Below, in pieces: positions 1 through 9,672 of a DNA stretch of 64,000 nt. The position numbers and the translations under genes are program-made. Source of the stretch: Plastoroseomonas arctica (GTDB lineage: Bacteria > Pseudomonadota > Alphaproteobacteria > Acetobacterales > Acetobacteraceae). The stretch is taken from positions 310,001 through 374,000 of the forward strand of contig NZ_JAAEDH010000001.1 in the NCBI RefSeq assembly GCF_018128965.1, written 5' to 3'. The notes beneath the pieces are model-generated. The model did no database searches, was not told where the DNA came from, and saw only the letters and a list, made by a program, of their open reading frames with translations. Numbering within the stretch: position 1 is the stretch's first letter; each line of letters opens with the position of its first letter.

Positions 1-1347
1 ACCACCTTCGGTGCCGAGCCCAATTCGCAGGTGAGCTTCGTCGATGCCGGCTTCCCCGGCATGCTGCCCGTCATCAACGCCGAATGCGTGGCCCAGGCCG
101 TGCGGACAGGCCTTGGCCTGAACGCACAGGTCAATCTCTGGTCCCGCTTCGACCGCAAGAACTACTTCTACGCGGACCTGCCCAGCGGCTACCAGATCAG
201 CCAGTTCGCGCACCCGATCATCGGCACCGGCGTCATCGAGATCACCCTCGCCGACGGCACCACCAAGCCGATCGGCGTGACGCGCCTGCACCTGGAACAG
301 GATGCGGGAAAGTCGCTGCACGACCAGCACCCGTCGAAGAGCTTCATCGACCTGAACCGTGCGGGCGTCGCGCTGATGGAGATCGTCTCCGAACCCGATA
401 TCCGCTCGCCCGAGGAAGCCGGCGCGTACCTCACCAAGCTGCGCCAGATCCTGCGCTATCTCGGGACCTGCGACGGCAACATGGATGAGGGGTCCATGCG
501 CGCAGACGTGAACGTCTCCGTCCGCAAGGCCGGCGAGGAATTCCGCACACGGTGCGAGGTGAAGAACGTCAACTCCATCCGCTTCGTGATGCTTGCGGTT
601 GAGGCCGAGGCGAAGCGCCAGATTGCGGTCTGGGAAGCGGGCGAGGAAGTGCGCCAGGAGACGCGCCTGTTCGATATCCAGCGCATGGAGACGCGGTCCA
701 TGCGCTCCAAGGAAGATGCGCATGACTACCGCTATTTTCCGGACCCGGACCTTCCCCCCTTGGTGCTGGATGCGGCCTGGGTGGAAGAGCTGCGCCTCGC
801 GCTGCCGGAACTGCCCGATGCGCGGCGCACCCGCTACGTGGCCATGGGCCTAACGCCCTATGACGCGCACGTCCTGACGCTGGAGAAGGAGACCGCCGCC
901 TTCTTCGACGTGGTGGCCGCGGGTCGCGACGCCAAGGTCGCTTCGAACTGGGTCACGGGTGACTTCTTCGCCGCGCTGAACAAGCACAAGCGCGACATCA
1001 CCGACCCGCCGGTGAGTGCCGAAAACCTCGGCGCCATGCTGGACCTGATGGCTGACGGGACCCTCTCCGGCAAGCTCGCCAAGGAAGTCTTCGAAGCGAT
1101 GGTCGAGACCGGCAAGGCTCCGGGTGCCATCGTCGAGGAACGCGGCCTTCGCCAGGTGACCGACACCGGCGCCATCGAAGCGGTGATCGACGGCGTCATG
1201 ACCGCCAATGCCGACAAAGTCGCCGAGTATCGCGGCGGGAAGGACAAGCTCTTCGCCTTCTTCGTCGGCCAGACGATGAAGGCCATGCAGGGCAAGGGCA
1301 ACCCGGCCGTGGTCAACCAGGTCCTCAAGGCGAAGCTCGGCGGGTAG
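1..1347 (+). CDS. gatB: Aspartyl/glutamyl-tRNA amidotransferase subunit B, 5'-truncated
   Basis: The reading frame is open from base 1 and ends at TAG 1345-1347, giving 448 residues. The gene begins before the window, so roughly the first 35-45 residues of a usual GatB (about 480) are missing. GatB is the kinase subunit of GatCAB, which converts Glu-tRNA(Gln) or Asp-tRNA(Asn) to the amidated form in the cytosol. Visible family signatures are the segment [20 protein letters not shown] at the start, [17 protein letters not shown] near residue 115, [18 protein letters not shown] near 155, and a YqeY-like helical tail ending in [14 protein letters not shown]. No gatA or gatC is visible, so they would lie upstream. 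The gene converges on the minus-strand nuclease gene, with a hairpin over the stop codon. Confidence 0.97.
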   Translation, partial: TTFGAEPNSQVSFVDAGFPGMLPVINAECVAQAVRTGLGLNAQVNLWSRFDRKNYFYADLPSGYQISQFAHPIIGTGVIEITLADGTTKPIGVTRLHLEQDAGKSLHDQHPSKSFIDLNRAGVALMEIVSEPDIRSPEEAGAYLTKLRQILRYLGTCDGNMDEGSMRADVNVSVRKAGEEFRTRCEVKNVNSIRFVMLAVEAEAKRQIAVWEAGEEVRQETRLFDIQRMETRSMRSKEDAHDYRYFPDPDLPPLVLDAAWVEELRLALPELPDARRTRYVAMGLTPYDAHVLTLEKETAAFFDVVAAGRDAKVASNWVTGDFFAALNKHKRDITDPPVSAENLGAMLDLMADGTLSGKLAKEVFEAMVETGKAPGAIVEERGLRQVTDTGAIEAVIDGVMTANADKVAEYRGGKDKLFAFFVGQTMKAMQGKGNPAVVNQVLKAKLGG

Positions 1348-1373
1348 AAGGCGCTTCGGCTGCGCCCTCTACC
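1343..1373. terminator. Hairpin between convergent gatB and nuclease genes
   Basis: GGTAGA pairs with TCTACC, then one A·C mismatch, then GGCGC pairs with GCGCC around the loop TTCGGCT: 11 pairs in all. It overlaps the gatB stop codon and sits 13 bases past the end of the nuclease gene, so it could serve both transcripts. Neither side has a T-run, so termination by this hairpin alone is not certain. Confidence 0.45.
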
Positions 1374-1385
1374 GTGTGCGCGGTA

Positions 1386-4300
1386 CTAGGCGATCAGCGC
1401 ACTCTGGTCTGCGATGGCCCGGCCTTCATAGACGCCGAAGTTCAGGTAGTGGGTCAGCGGGTTGATCCCCGCCGCCGCGACATCGGCATTGGCCGCCAGA
1501 TAGGCACTGGTGTCGAAGGCGGCCGAAGGGTCGCGCCCTTCCTTGAACCCGAACAGGTTGTAGTGGGTCATCGGGTCGAGACCGGACGCCCGCACATCCG
1601 CGTTGTTCGCGAGATAGACGCTCGAGTCGAACAACACGTTCGGATCGCGACCTTCCTTGGCACCGAAGCGGATGAAGTGCTCGCGCGGGTCGATCCCCGA
1701 GGCTGCCACGTCCGCATTGGACAGCAGGTAGAACTCGGCATCGAACCCATCCGCCGTCGCCTTGCCGATCGCCGTGTAGGAGGCGCGGCCCTCGGCGCGG
1801 CCGAAGTTCAGGAAGTGATCCAGCGCGTTGATCCCGGACGAGGCCACGTCCTGGTTGTTCTTCAGATACAGCCCCGTGTCGAAGTCGATCGAAGTGTCGC
1901 GCTGCTCCTTCGCGCCGAACAGCCGGAAGTGTTCGAGCGGGTTGAGGCCCGAGGCCGCCACGTCCTTGTTCGCCGCCAGGTAGCCCGAGGTGTCGAAGAA
2001 GGCGTTCGGGTCGCGTCCTTCCCTGGCCCCGACCTGGCGGTAATGCGCCACGGGGTCGATGCCGGCGGCGAAGACGTCGGCGTTCTGGCGCAGGTAGAAC
2101 ACGCTGTCGAACAACGCGTCGCCGTCGGCGAGGTTCACGCTGCCGTTGGAGAAGCTCAGCCGCTCGACGCCGCTGAGCGTGTCGCTGCCCTCGCCGCCGG
2201 AGACGAACACCAGGTTCCCGGAAACGGTGATGTCCGCGCTGGCGAAGGTGCCGGCGAACACGGCCGTGTCGGTCCCGTCGCCGCCGAGGATGATGTCGCT
2301 GCCGGCGCCGCCACTGAGCGTGTCATTGCCCCCCTCCCCGGAGAGCGTGTCGGCGGCATTCCCGCCGACGAGGCTGTCGGGGCCCGGCGTACCCGGGACG
2401 ACGCCGCCCGGGGCACCCAGGGCCAGGCTCACCACGACGGGGTCGTGGTCGGAGACTCGGAAGGGCGAGGTGCCGTCGAAGTATCCTGGCAGCCGCCCGA
2501 AATCGAGGTTGTAGTCGAGCGCATCCGCCTCGTTTGAATTCAGGTGCCACTCGCCCACGCTCGCAACCTGCGCGCCGAGGCTTGCATTGCTCAGGATGTA
2601 GTCGAGTGCGCCGAGCTGGCCATCGAAGACGTAGGAGTAGGGATTGTCGAGCCGTAGCTGCAGGTTTTCGAAGCCCGCGCCTTCGAGGTAGCTGATCGGC
2701 GCTTCCTTGAAATAGCTGTTCAGGTCGCCGAGGATCAGCTTGTCCGCGTCCGTGGTTCCGGTCGGGTTGGTCGCGAGCCAGGCGTCGAGCGCCTTGGCGG
2801 CGAGCAGGCGCTGGTTGTTCCAGCCGCCCGCACCGTCGCCGGCATCCGCATCGAGGCCGTTGCCGGCGCCGCTCTTGGACTTGAAGTGGTTGACGACCGA
2901 GGTGAAGGTCTCGCCGCTCGCGATCTCCTCCCAGGTGACGGCGAGGGCGTTGCGGCTCGTGTTCGTGCCGTCGAAGATCGTGCCGATGGTGCTCTGCGCG
3001 AGAAGGTCGGCCGAGACGTCGGCGTTGCTGAGCACCTGCACCGTGGTGCCGGCGGCAATGCGCACCTGCGTGGTGTCGTAGATGTAGCCGACCGCGATCG
3101 CATCGCCGCCGAGTAGCTGTCCGCCGGGCGGCACATAGGCGAAGGTCTTGCCGGTGGCGAGGTTGAGGCGGTTGACGATGAGTTCGATCGCATTGCCCGA
3201 CGAGCCCGGCGTGAAGTCGTTCTCCAGCTCGATCAGGCCGTAGATGTCCGCATTGAGTTCACTCAGCGCGGTGATCAGCTTGCCGACCTGACGGTCGAAC
3301 TCGACCTGATTGTTGGCGCCGCGGCGCTCGAGCCCGCTCGCGGTCAGGACGTTGTCGGCTTCCTCGCCGAGCGTCTTGAAGAAATTCAGCACGTTGAAGC
3401 TCGCGATATCGAGCGAGCCGCTGCGGGCCGGCGGCGCCTCATCGCGCGGCACCGTGTTCGCGAAGCTGTTGGAGCCGTTCGTGACCGAGCGCACGTGCCA
3501 TTCGGAAAAGGCGAAGTCGAGCACGCCGGTGAGGTCGCTCACCGTGTCGCCCATGCTGGGCGCGGCGGCGTCGGAGAAACCCTGGAAACCGTCGAGATTG
3601 CCAATCGGGCGGTTCTGGATGTTCTCGCCGTCATCATAGGTGATGGTGCGGCTGCCGATCAGCTCCAGGTGCTGGGCGTTGCCGGCGACGTTCGGGGCAT
3701 TGTCGTGGGTGTACTGGTAGGGACGTTCTCCGGCGACGAGGCGGATCTCGTTGAAGCGGTCCAGGTCGAACATCTCGGTGATGGTCAACGTTTGCGGGAA
3801 GCTGACGATCATGCCCTCGTAGCGTTCGATATCCGGGTTGGTGCCGGCCCCCGTCACGCCCGCCTCGGGCAGGGTGACGTCGACCGCGAGCGTGCGCACA
3901 TCCGCGACCGCGGCGGCCTGCACGACCGAGACGCTGGTCAGCGTGATCTGGGTCACGCCGAAGGCCTCGCCGACGACGCCGGTCACCTGCACGCGGTCGC
4001 CGAGATTGACCGCGCCCGCGAGGCTGTTCTGGAAGATGAAGATGCCCTCGGAGGTCAGCCCGCTGAGATCCCAGTCGACATTCTCTTCCTGCAGGAAGAA
4101 GCCGTTGATGTTGCGCAGCGTGTCGGTGTCGCCGTCCTGGAAATCGCCGACCACGATCGCGTCGACCGTTACGGTCTGGCCGACCAGGGCGCTGGCCGCG
4201 CCCGCGCCCTGAATGGCGCTGATCCTGGTGATCGCCAGGTCGTCATTGGTGATGGTGCCGACCGCGACCGCATCGCCCAGCGCGAGGCCCGAGGAGGGGT

Positions 4301-5267
4301 TCGACAGGGTGACGGTGAACGTCTCGTTCGCCTCGCCCGTGGTGTCGCCCACGACCTGCACGGTGACCGCCGCAGTCGCCGCACCGGCGGCGAAGCTCGC
4401 AGTGCCGGTCAGGGCGCTGGCGATGTCGTTGGCGCTCGCCGAGGTAGGGAAGGTGATGGCGTAGTCGACGGTGGCGGCGGCCGTGGTGTCCGTGCGCGTG
4501 AGCGTAAAGGCGAGGGGCGTGGTGCCGGCGTTGCCTTCGAGGATGGCGGCGTCGGCGATGGAGACCGTGGCGGCGGTGCCGGCGGTCGAGGTGACGAGGA
4601 TGTCGTCGATCCCGGCCCATTCGTCATTGCCCGCGGCGTTGACGGTGATGACGCGGACCTGCACCTGGGCCTGGTTCTCGGCGGCGGTCGGCAGGGTGAC
4701 CGAGACCGGCGTGACCAGCGTCGCGAGGCTCGGGCCGCTGGTCGCATCGGCGACGAAGCCGGCGGGGATATCGGTCCATGCACCGCTCGCCCCGACGCGA
4801 TACTGGACCGCCAACTGCTGGACGGCGTTGTCGACGCTGGCGTCAAGATCGCGGGCGTTGAACGAGAACACCACGTTGGAAACGCCGGTGGTGTTAAGCA
4901 GCACCACGATATAGGGGGCATCGGCGGTGCCGGAGCCGTTGAGGGCGATGGTGGGGTTGGTCAGCGCGAATTCCGCAACGCCGCCGGTCGCGAAGGTGGC
5001 GGGGTTCGTCTCGTTCGCTTCGACGTTGAGCGACACGACGCCGCCGACCAGGGGGCCGGTGCTGTCGCCCAGCACCAATTGGGGATTGGTGCCGATCGCG
5101 ACCGCGTCGTTGTCCCCGCGATAGCCGATGATGGAGGGCACGTTGTCCCAGTTTCCATCCGTCGCGATCAGGCCGCCATCGGACCAATCCTGCGCAAAAT
5201 TCCCGCCGAGCAACGCGTGGTAGACGTTCGACATGTAACTGGCGCCCCGATTCCAGCCATGACTCAA
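1386..5267 (-). CDS. ExeM/NucH-like extracellular endonuclease with Calx-beta, RTX and C-terminal tandem repeats
   Basis: A 1293-residue secreted nuclease. Domains in order: an N-terminal beta-rich region (about 1-230); a Calx-beta domain (about 230-345, with ILEGNAGTTPLAFTLTR and ANETFTVTLSNPSSG); an ExeM-type accessory region (about 345-610); an endonuclease/exonuclease/phosphatase fold (about 620-945) with DIASFNVLNFF, IYGLIELEND, LGDLNSYF and SDHDPVVV, which supply the metal and catalytic residues of the family; RTX nonapeptides (about 955-1000: GGNDTLSGGAGSD); then six repeats of about 38 residues. There is no Sec signal peptide. The RTX repeats point to type I secretion, but no type I exporter is in the window. 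The start is uncertain: ATG 5267 or the internal ATG 5234 (MSNVYHALL), neither with a clear ribosome binding site. Likely roles, inferred, are extracellular DNA degradation, phosphate scavenging or biofilm turnover. Confidence 0.85.
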   Translation of the reverse strand: MSHGWNRGASYMSNVYHALLGGNFAQDWSDGGLIATDGNWDNVPSIIGYRGDNDAVAIGTNPQLVLGDSTGPLVGGVVSLNVEANETNPATFATGGVAEFALTNPTIALNGSGTADAPYIVVLLNTTGVSNVVFSFNARDLDASVDNAVQQLAVQYRVGASGAWTDIPAGFVADATSGPSLATLVTPVSVTLPTAAENQAQVQVRVITVNAAGNDEWAGIDDILVTSTAGTAATVSIADAAILEGNAGTTPLAFTLTRTDTTAAATVDYAITFPTSASANDIASALTGTASFAAGAATAAVTVQVVGDTTGEANETFTVTLSNPSSGLALGDAVAVGTITNDDLAITRISAIQGAGAASALVGQTVTVDAIVVGDFQDGDTDTLRNINGFFLQEENVDWDLSGLTSEGIFIFQNSLAGAVNLGDRVQVTGVVGEAFGVTQITLTSVSVVQAAAVADVRTLAVDVTLPEAGVTGAGTNPDIERYEGMIVSFPQTLTITEMFDLDRFNEIRLVAGERPYQYTHDNAPNVAGNAQHLELIGSRTITYDDGENIQNRPIGNLDGFQGFSDAAAPSMGDTVSDLTGVLDFAFSEWHVRSVTNGSNSFANTVPRDEAPPARSGSLDIASFNVLNFFKTLGEEADNVLTASGLERRGANNQVEFDRQVGKLITALSELNADIYGLIELENDFTPGSSGNAIELIVNRLNLATGKTFAYVPPGGQLLGGDAIAVGYIYDTTQVRIAAGTTVQVLSNADVSADLLAQSTIGTIFDGTNTSRNALAVTWEEIASGETFTSVVNHFKSKSGAGNGLDADAGDGAGGWNNQRLLAAKALDAWLATNPTGTTDADKLILGDLNSYFKEAPISYLEGAGFENLQLRLDNPYSYVFDGQLGALDYILSNASLGAQVASVGEWHLNSNEADALDYNLDFGRLPGYFDGTSPFRVSDHDPVVVSLALGAPGGVVPGTPGPDSLVGGNAADTLSGEGGNDTLSGGAGSDIILGGDGTDTAVFAGTFASADITVSGNLVFVSGGEGSDTLSGVERLSFSNGSVNLADGDALFDSVFYLRQNADVFAAGIDPVAHYRQVGAREGRDPNAFFDTSGYLAANKDVAASGLNPLEHFRLFGAKEQRDTSIDFDTGLYLKNNQDVASSGINALDHFLNFGRAEGRASYTAIGKATADGFDAEFYLLSNADVAASGIDPREHFIRFGAKEGRDPNVLFDSSVYLANNADVRASGLDPMTHYNLFGFKEGRDPSAAFDTSAYLAANADVAAAGINPLTHYLNFGVYEGRAIADQSALIA
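1410..2111 (-). repeat. Six in-frame 38-residue repeats at the nuclease C-terminus
   Basis: The last 240 residues of the nuclease are six tandem copies of a unit resembling FD-x3-YLxxNxDVAASGxxPLxHFxxFGxxEGRDP. The third copy carries an insert of about eight residues (near ATADGFD). Copies are clearly related but diverged, so this is a protein repeat rather than a DNA satellite. Similar units occur at the ends of other large secreted alphaproteobacterial proteins; their function is not known to me. Confidence 0.85.
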
Positions 5268-5409
5268 TCGTCACGGCAATTCGGGTTCCTGATCGCCTTT
5301 ACCGGGTCTTCACTCAACGAAACCCCAGTGAAAGTTTCATGTCCTGTTAATGCTTCACTTCCCGCCGGAGCCGTGCATCCTGGCGAGAGAGCCGTCTGGA
5401 GCCCGCATC

Positions 5410-6987
5410 GTGAAGACCATGAACCGCGCCGCCGCGGCCTTCCTTGCCGCCACCCTGGCCACGCTCGCGCCTGCCATGGCGCAGACCCTGACGCTCGGCT
5501 ACGGCGCCACGGTCACGACACTTGACCCGCATTATCATAACCTTGGCCCCAACAACGCGGCGAGCCTGCACCTGTTCGACGCCCTCATCTGGCGCGACGC
5601 GCGCGCCCGGGCGCATCCCATGCTGGCCGAAAGCCTGGTGCCGCTCACCGATACGCTGTGGGAGGTGAAGCTGCGCCAGGGCGTCACCTGGCATGATGGA
5701 CGCCCCTTCACCGCCGATGACGTGGTGTTCACATTCGAGCGCGTGCCGCAGGTGCAGAACAGCCCGGGCAGCTTTGCAGGCTTTCTCCGCGCGATCGAAC
5801 GGTTGGAGGTGGTGGACGCGCATACCATTCGCATCCACACCCACCAGCCGCATCCGAACCTGCCGATCGACCTAGCCTCCGTGATGATCATCGCGCGCCA
5901 CGCGGCGACCGGTGTAGGGGTCGAGCAGTTCAATGCCGGCGCCGCCGCTATCGGCACCGGGCCGTATCGCCTGCTCGCCTATCGCTCCGGCGACCGGATC
6001 GAATACGCTCGCAACGAGGCTTACTGGGGCGGCCAGGAACCCTGGCAACGCGTGACGCTGAAATTCCTGCTCAACGACGGGGCGCGCACGGCGGCGCTGC
6101 TCGCCGGCGATATCGACCTCATCGAGCAGATCCCGACGACGGACCTCGCGCGGCTGCGGCGCGACCCCCGCCTGGTGGTGACCGAGATCCCCTCGCTGCG
6201 CACCACCTATATGCTGCCGGACTATTCGCGCCCCGGCCCCCACCCGACCATCACCGACAATGCCGGCGTGCCCTTGCCGCGCAACCCGTTCCTCGACCCG
6301 CGCGTGCGCCGCGCGCTCTCCATGGCGATCAACCGCGATGCGCTGGTGGAGCGCGTCATGGACGGCGCCGCCCAGGCCACCGCGCAATGGGTGCCGGAGG
6401 GCGTGTTCGGCTACAACCCGGCGGTCCGCCCGATGGCCTTCGACCCGGAAGGGGCCAAGCGCCTGCTCGCCGAGGCCGGCTTCCCCGAGGGCTTCCGCAT
6501 CGTCCTCGCCACGCCCAATGATCGCTGGCCCAACGACAGCCGCCTCAGCCAGGCCGTGGCGCAGATGTGGACGCGCATCGGTGTGCGCACCTCGATCGAT
6601 GCCATGCCCTTCACCGCCTTCGTGCCGCGCCGCACGCGCCAGGATTTCGCGATGCAGCTGGGCGCTTGGGGCAGCAGCACCGGGGAGGCGTCGAACTACC
6701 TGCTGTCGATCGTCGCGACCTACGACCGCGCCCGGCTGATGGGCGCGGGCAACATGTCGCGTCACTCAGACCCGCGCATCGACGACTACCTGGTCCGCGG
6801 CGCCGCCATCATGGATTCGGAAGCGCGCGAGGCCATCTGGCGCGAGGCGACCGCCTACTACGCGGAGCAGGTGCCCATGATCCAGCTGGTGCAATACCTC
6901 AACACCTGGGCGCATCGCCGCGGCCTGGTGCATGATCCGCGAATGGACGAGCGCACCCTCGCGATGGGTGTCAGGCCGGTGCGCTGA
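5410..6987 (+). CDS. ABC transporter substrate-binding protein, family 5 (peptide/nickel type)
   Basis: A periplasmic solute-binding protein of about 525 residues, of the DppA/OppA class. GTG 5410 is preferred as start because GGAG at 5398-5401 lies eight bases upstream; ATG 5419 is the alternative. Either gives a Sec signal peptide ending PAMA before QTLTLGYGA. Family signatures are TLDPHYHN near the mature start, ESLVPLTDTLWEVKLRQGVTWHDG and PFTADDVVFTFERV, plus the late DPRVRRALSMAINRDALV. No permease or ATPase gene is adjacent. The amidase gene follows after 21 bases, so the two are probably co-transcribed. Substrate unknown; short peptides or amides are plausible from the neighbour. Confidence 0.9.
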   Translation: MKTMNRAAAAFLAATLATLAPAMAQTLTLGYGATVTTLDPHYHNLGPNNAASLHLFDALIWRDARARAHPMLAESLVPLTDTLWEVKLRQGVTWHDGRPFTADDVVFTFERVPQVQNSPGSFAGFLRAIERLEVVDAHTIRIHTHQPHPNLPIDLASVMIIARHAATGVGVEQFNAGAAAIGTGPYRLLAYRSGDRIEYARNEAYWGGQEPWQRVTLKFLLNDGARTAALLAGDIDLIEQIPTTDLARLRRDPRLVVTEIPSLRTTYMLPDYSRPGPHPTITDNAGVPLPRNPFLDPRVRRALSMAINRDALVERVMDGAAQATAQWVPEGVFGYNPAVRPMAFDPEGAKRLLAEAGFPEGFRIVLATPNDRWPNDSRLSQAVAQMWTRIGVRTSIDAMPFTAFVPRRTRQDFAMQLGAWGSSTGEASNYLLSIVATYDRARLMGAGNMSRHSDPRIDDYLVRGAAIMDSEAREAIWREATAYYAEQVPMIQLVQYLNTWAHRRGLVHDPRMDERTLAMGVRPVR

Positions 6988-7008
6988 ACCGAAGGGAAAA
7001 GCTTCGCC

Positions 7009-8397
7009 ATGGGCTATGATCCGCGCGACCATCATCCGCTCACCTGGCACGACGCCACGGCGGGCTTCGTGAGCGGCACGGATACGCCGCGCGCCTACCT
7101 CGAGCGCTGCCTGTACACCATCGCCGAGCGTGAGCCGGGCATCCTCGCCTGGGTCACCCTGAACGAGTCCGGCGCGCGTGCCGCCGCCGACGCAGCGACC
7201 GCCCGCTGGCACGACGGCACGCCGCTCTCGCCGATCGACGGCATGCCCATCGGCATCAAGGACCTGCTCGAAACGCTCGACATGCCGACCGAGCAGGGCT
7301 GCGTCGCCTATCGCGGCAACTTCCCCAAGCGCGACAATGCAGCGGTGGCAGCGCTGCGGGAGGCCGGCGCCGTCATCCTGGGCAAGACCGTGACGACGGA
7401 GCTCGGCGCGTCCGAACCTGGCCCCACGCGCAACCCGTTCGACGCGACCCGGACGCCGGGTGGTTCATCCTCGGGGTCGGCCGCCGCGGTGGCGGCGCGC
7501 ATGGTGCCTGCCGCGATCGGCAGCCAGGTCGGCGGCTCGATCATTCGGCCAGCCAGCTATTGCGGCAATGTCGCGCTCAAGCCGACCCAGGGTGCGATCA
7601 ACCGCGGCGAGCGCCAGGCGACGTCGATGAGCACGCATGGCGTCCATGCCGGCTGCATCGAGGATGTGTGGCAGGTGGCGATCGAGGTCGCCAGGCGCGC
7701 CGGGGGCGACCCCGGGCGCATGTCGCTGAAGGGTCCGGACGGCGCCCCGCCGGCGCGCCGCCCGCGCACCCTGGCGGTGCTGGAGAGCGAGGGCTGGGCG
7801 AGCCTCGATGCTCCCAGCCGGACGGCGTTCGAGACGCTGCTGGAGCAGCTCGCGGGCCTGGGCATCCGTATCCTGCGCCGCGCCGGCCACGACGCCATCG
7901 AGACGCTGGAGGCGCGTCTGGCCGATTCGCGCGCGATGGCCAACAGCATCACGGGCTGGGAGGGCCGCTGGTCGCTGCGCGCCCTGGTGGCGAACCACCC
8001 CGACGGCGTGAGCGAGCGCGCCAAGCGCCGCCTCGCGACCGCCGAGGCGATGACCGTCGTGGGCTACGAGGCGCGGCTTGCCGAACGAGCCGATGCCCAG
8101 GCCGCGCATGCCCGCATCGCGCCACTGGCCGATGCGGTGATCATGCTGTCCTCGCCGGGGCCGGCGCCGGTCTGGGCCGGCGACGTGCCGGGCAAGCCGC
8201 TGAACCCGCGCCCGACCGGCGATATCACCTTCAATGCACCCTCTTCGGCGCTGTTCGCGCCGGCGGTGACCATGCCCCTGCTTGCGGTGGGCGGCCTCCC
8301 GCTAGGGGTCCAACTCATGGGCCAGCAGGGGCAGGACGCGGAGATGGTCGCGCTTGCGCGCTGGCTCCTCGCGGAGGCCGCCCCCGTCGTGGTGTGA
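7009..8397 (+). CDS. Amidase, amidase-signature family
   Basis: 462 residues, the usual length for this family of cytosolic Ser-Ser-Lys hydrolases. The catalytic set is visible: Lys84 in [12 protein letters not shown], the cis-serine in [14 protein letters not shown] near residue 153, and the nucleophile Ser177 in [16 protein letters not shown]. The start ATG has AAGGGA 9-14 bases upstream. It follows the binding-protein gene closely, so it may hydrolyse an imported amide. It is not GatA: gatB is 5.6 kb away and the C-terminal half lacks close resemblance to GatA. The true substrate cannot be read from sequence. Confidence 0.9.
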   Translation: MGYDPRDHHPLTWHDATAGFVSGTDTPRAYLERCLYTIAEREPGILAWVTLNESGARAAADAATARWHDGTPLSPIDGMPIGIKDLLETLDMPTEQGCVAYRGNFPKRDNAAVAALREAGAVILGKTVTTELGASEPGPTRNPFDATRTPGGSSSGSAAAVAARMVPAAIGSQVGGSIIRPASYCGNVALKPTQGAINRGERQATSMSTHGVHAGCIEDVWQVAIEVARRAGGDPGRMSLKGPDGAPPARRPRTLAVLESEGWASLDAPSRTAFETLLEQLAGLGIRILRRAGHDAIETLEARLADSRAMANSITGWEGRWSLRALVANHPDGVSERAKRRLATAEAMTVVGYEARLAERADAQAAHARIAPLADAVIMLSSPGPAPVWAGDVPGKPLNPRPTGDITFNAPSSALFAPAVTMPLLAVGGLPLGVQLMGQQGQDAEMVALARWLLAEAAPVVV

Positions 8398-8544
8398 CAT
8401 GGCCGGCGCCTTGCTGAGCGTCACCGCACCCGCCGCCATGACGACACGTGATGGACATGCGGGCGATTTCATCGCGCCTGGCATTGTGCAATTCACGGCC
8501 TCGGCGTTCGTGCATTACCGAACATCCATTTATCGGGAGAAGTC

Positions 8545-9591
8545 ATGAGCGTCGGTCTGATTGCCTTGCTGGATGACATCGCAGCCCTCGCCAAGGTCGC
8601 GGCGGCGTCTCTCGACGACATCGCAGGCCAGGCGGCAAAGGCGGGTGCCAAGGCGGCGGGCGTCGTCATCGACGACGCGGCAGTGACCCCGCGCTACGTC
8701 GTGGGCTTCGCGGCGAGCCGCGAATTGCCGATCGTGCGGCGCATCGCCGTGGGCTCACTGAAGAACAAGCTGCTGATCCTGCTGCCGGCGGCGCTGGCGC
8801 TCAGCCTGTTCGCACCCTGGGCGGTCACGCCGCTTCTCATGCTGGGCGGGGGCTTCCTCTGCTACGAAGGTGCCGAGAAGGTGCTGGAGATGGTCTGGCC
8901 GCACGCGGCGGAGATGGCGCCTGATGCCGGCGCAGCCCCTGCCGATCCAAAGCTGCTCGAGGAGGAGCGTGTCCGCGGCGCGATCAAGACGGATTTCATC
9001 CTCTCGGCCGAGATCATGGCGATCACGCTCGGAACCATGCCGGATTCGGCCTTCTGGATTCAGTGCGTCGTCCTGGCGGCCGTCGGCGTCGGCATCACGG
9101 TCGCGGTCTACGGCGTCGTCGCGCTGATCGTGAAGGCGGATGATGCCGGCATTTCGCTCGCCGTGAACGAGGCGCCGGCGCGAAGCCTGCTCGGCTTGCG
9201 CGGCGCCACCGGCACGCCCTCTGGCGCCGACCGCGCTCTTCGCCCGGTCACCCAGGCGATCGGCCGAGGCCTTGTGAGCGGCATGCCGGGCTTCCTGAAA
9301 TTGCTGGGGCTGGTGGGGACGGCGGCGATGGTCTGGGTCGGTGGCGGCATCATCATCCATGGCCTGGAGGAATTCGGCCATGGCAGCCTCGGCCACGCGC
9401 TGCACGGTGCCGCGCACGCCAGCGCGCTCGCTGTGCCCGCGATCGGCGGCGCCCTCGAGTGGCTGGTGACCGCCGCTGGTTCAGGGCTGTTCGGCCTTGT
9501 CGTCGGCGGGGCGCTGGTCGTGGTTCTGCACAGGGCGGTGTTTCCCGCCGTCGCGCGCATCCGCGGCGTGGAGGCGCGACACACGCCCTGA
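8545..9591 (+). CDS. DUF808 family inner-membrane protein (YedI-like)
   Basis: 348 residues with about six to eight hydrophobic segments, starting near residue 75 (KLLILLPAALALSLF) and continuing to the end. The N-terminal stretch SVGLIALLDDIAALAKVAAASLDD and the following VTPRYVVGFAASRELPIV and GSLKNKLLIL are hallmarks of DUF808, a family of unknown function related to E. coli YedI. CGGGAGAAG precedes the ATG. It has its own 147-base upstream gap and no obvious functional partner on either side. Family assignment is firm; the role is unknown. Confidence 0.88.
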   Translation: MSVGLIALLDDIAALAKVAAASLDDIAGQAAKAGAKAAGVVIDDAAVTPRYVVGFAASRELPIVRRIAVGSLKNKLLILLPAALALSLFAPWAVTPLLMLGGGFLCYEGAEKVLEMVWPHAAEMAPDAGAAPADPKLLEEERVRGAIKTDFILSAEIMAITLGTMPDSAFWIQCVVLAAVGVGITVAVYGVVALIVKADDAGISLAVNEAPARSLLGLRGATGTPSGADRALRPVTQAIGRGLVSGMPGFLKLLGLVGTAAMVWVGGGIIIHGLEEFGHGSLGHALHGAAHASALAVPAIGGALEWLVTAAGSGLFGLVVGGALVVVLHRAVFPAVARIRGVEARHTP

Positions 9592-9672
9592 CCCTCACTT
9601 CCCCGGGCGAACCGTTCGCTGGCCACGCGCCGGCGGACAGGGCAGGCTCGGCCAAAACGAGGGGAGGGGACC

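Noticed and set aside
3495-5525. Long plus-strand open frame opposite the nuclease gene (676 codons)
   Set aside because: Composition is Gly/Asp/Arg/Val-rich with no recognisable domain; it is the mirror of a GC-rich gene whose own frame shows clear nuclease and RTX motifs.
9610-9624. Palindrome GCGAAC-C-GTTCGC upstream of the Bug-family gene
   Set aside because: A single 13-base odd palindrome without a second copy or nearby regulator gene. Such matches are expected by chance in GC-rich DNA.
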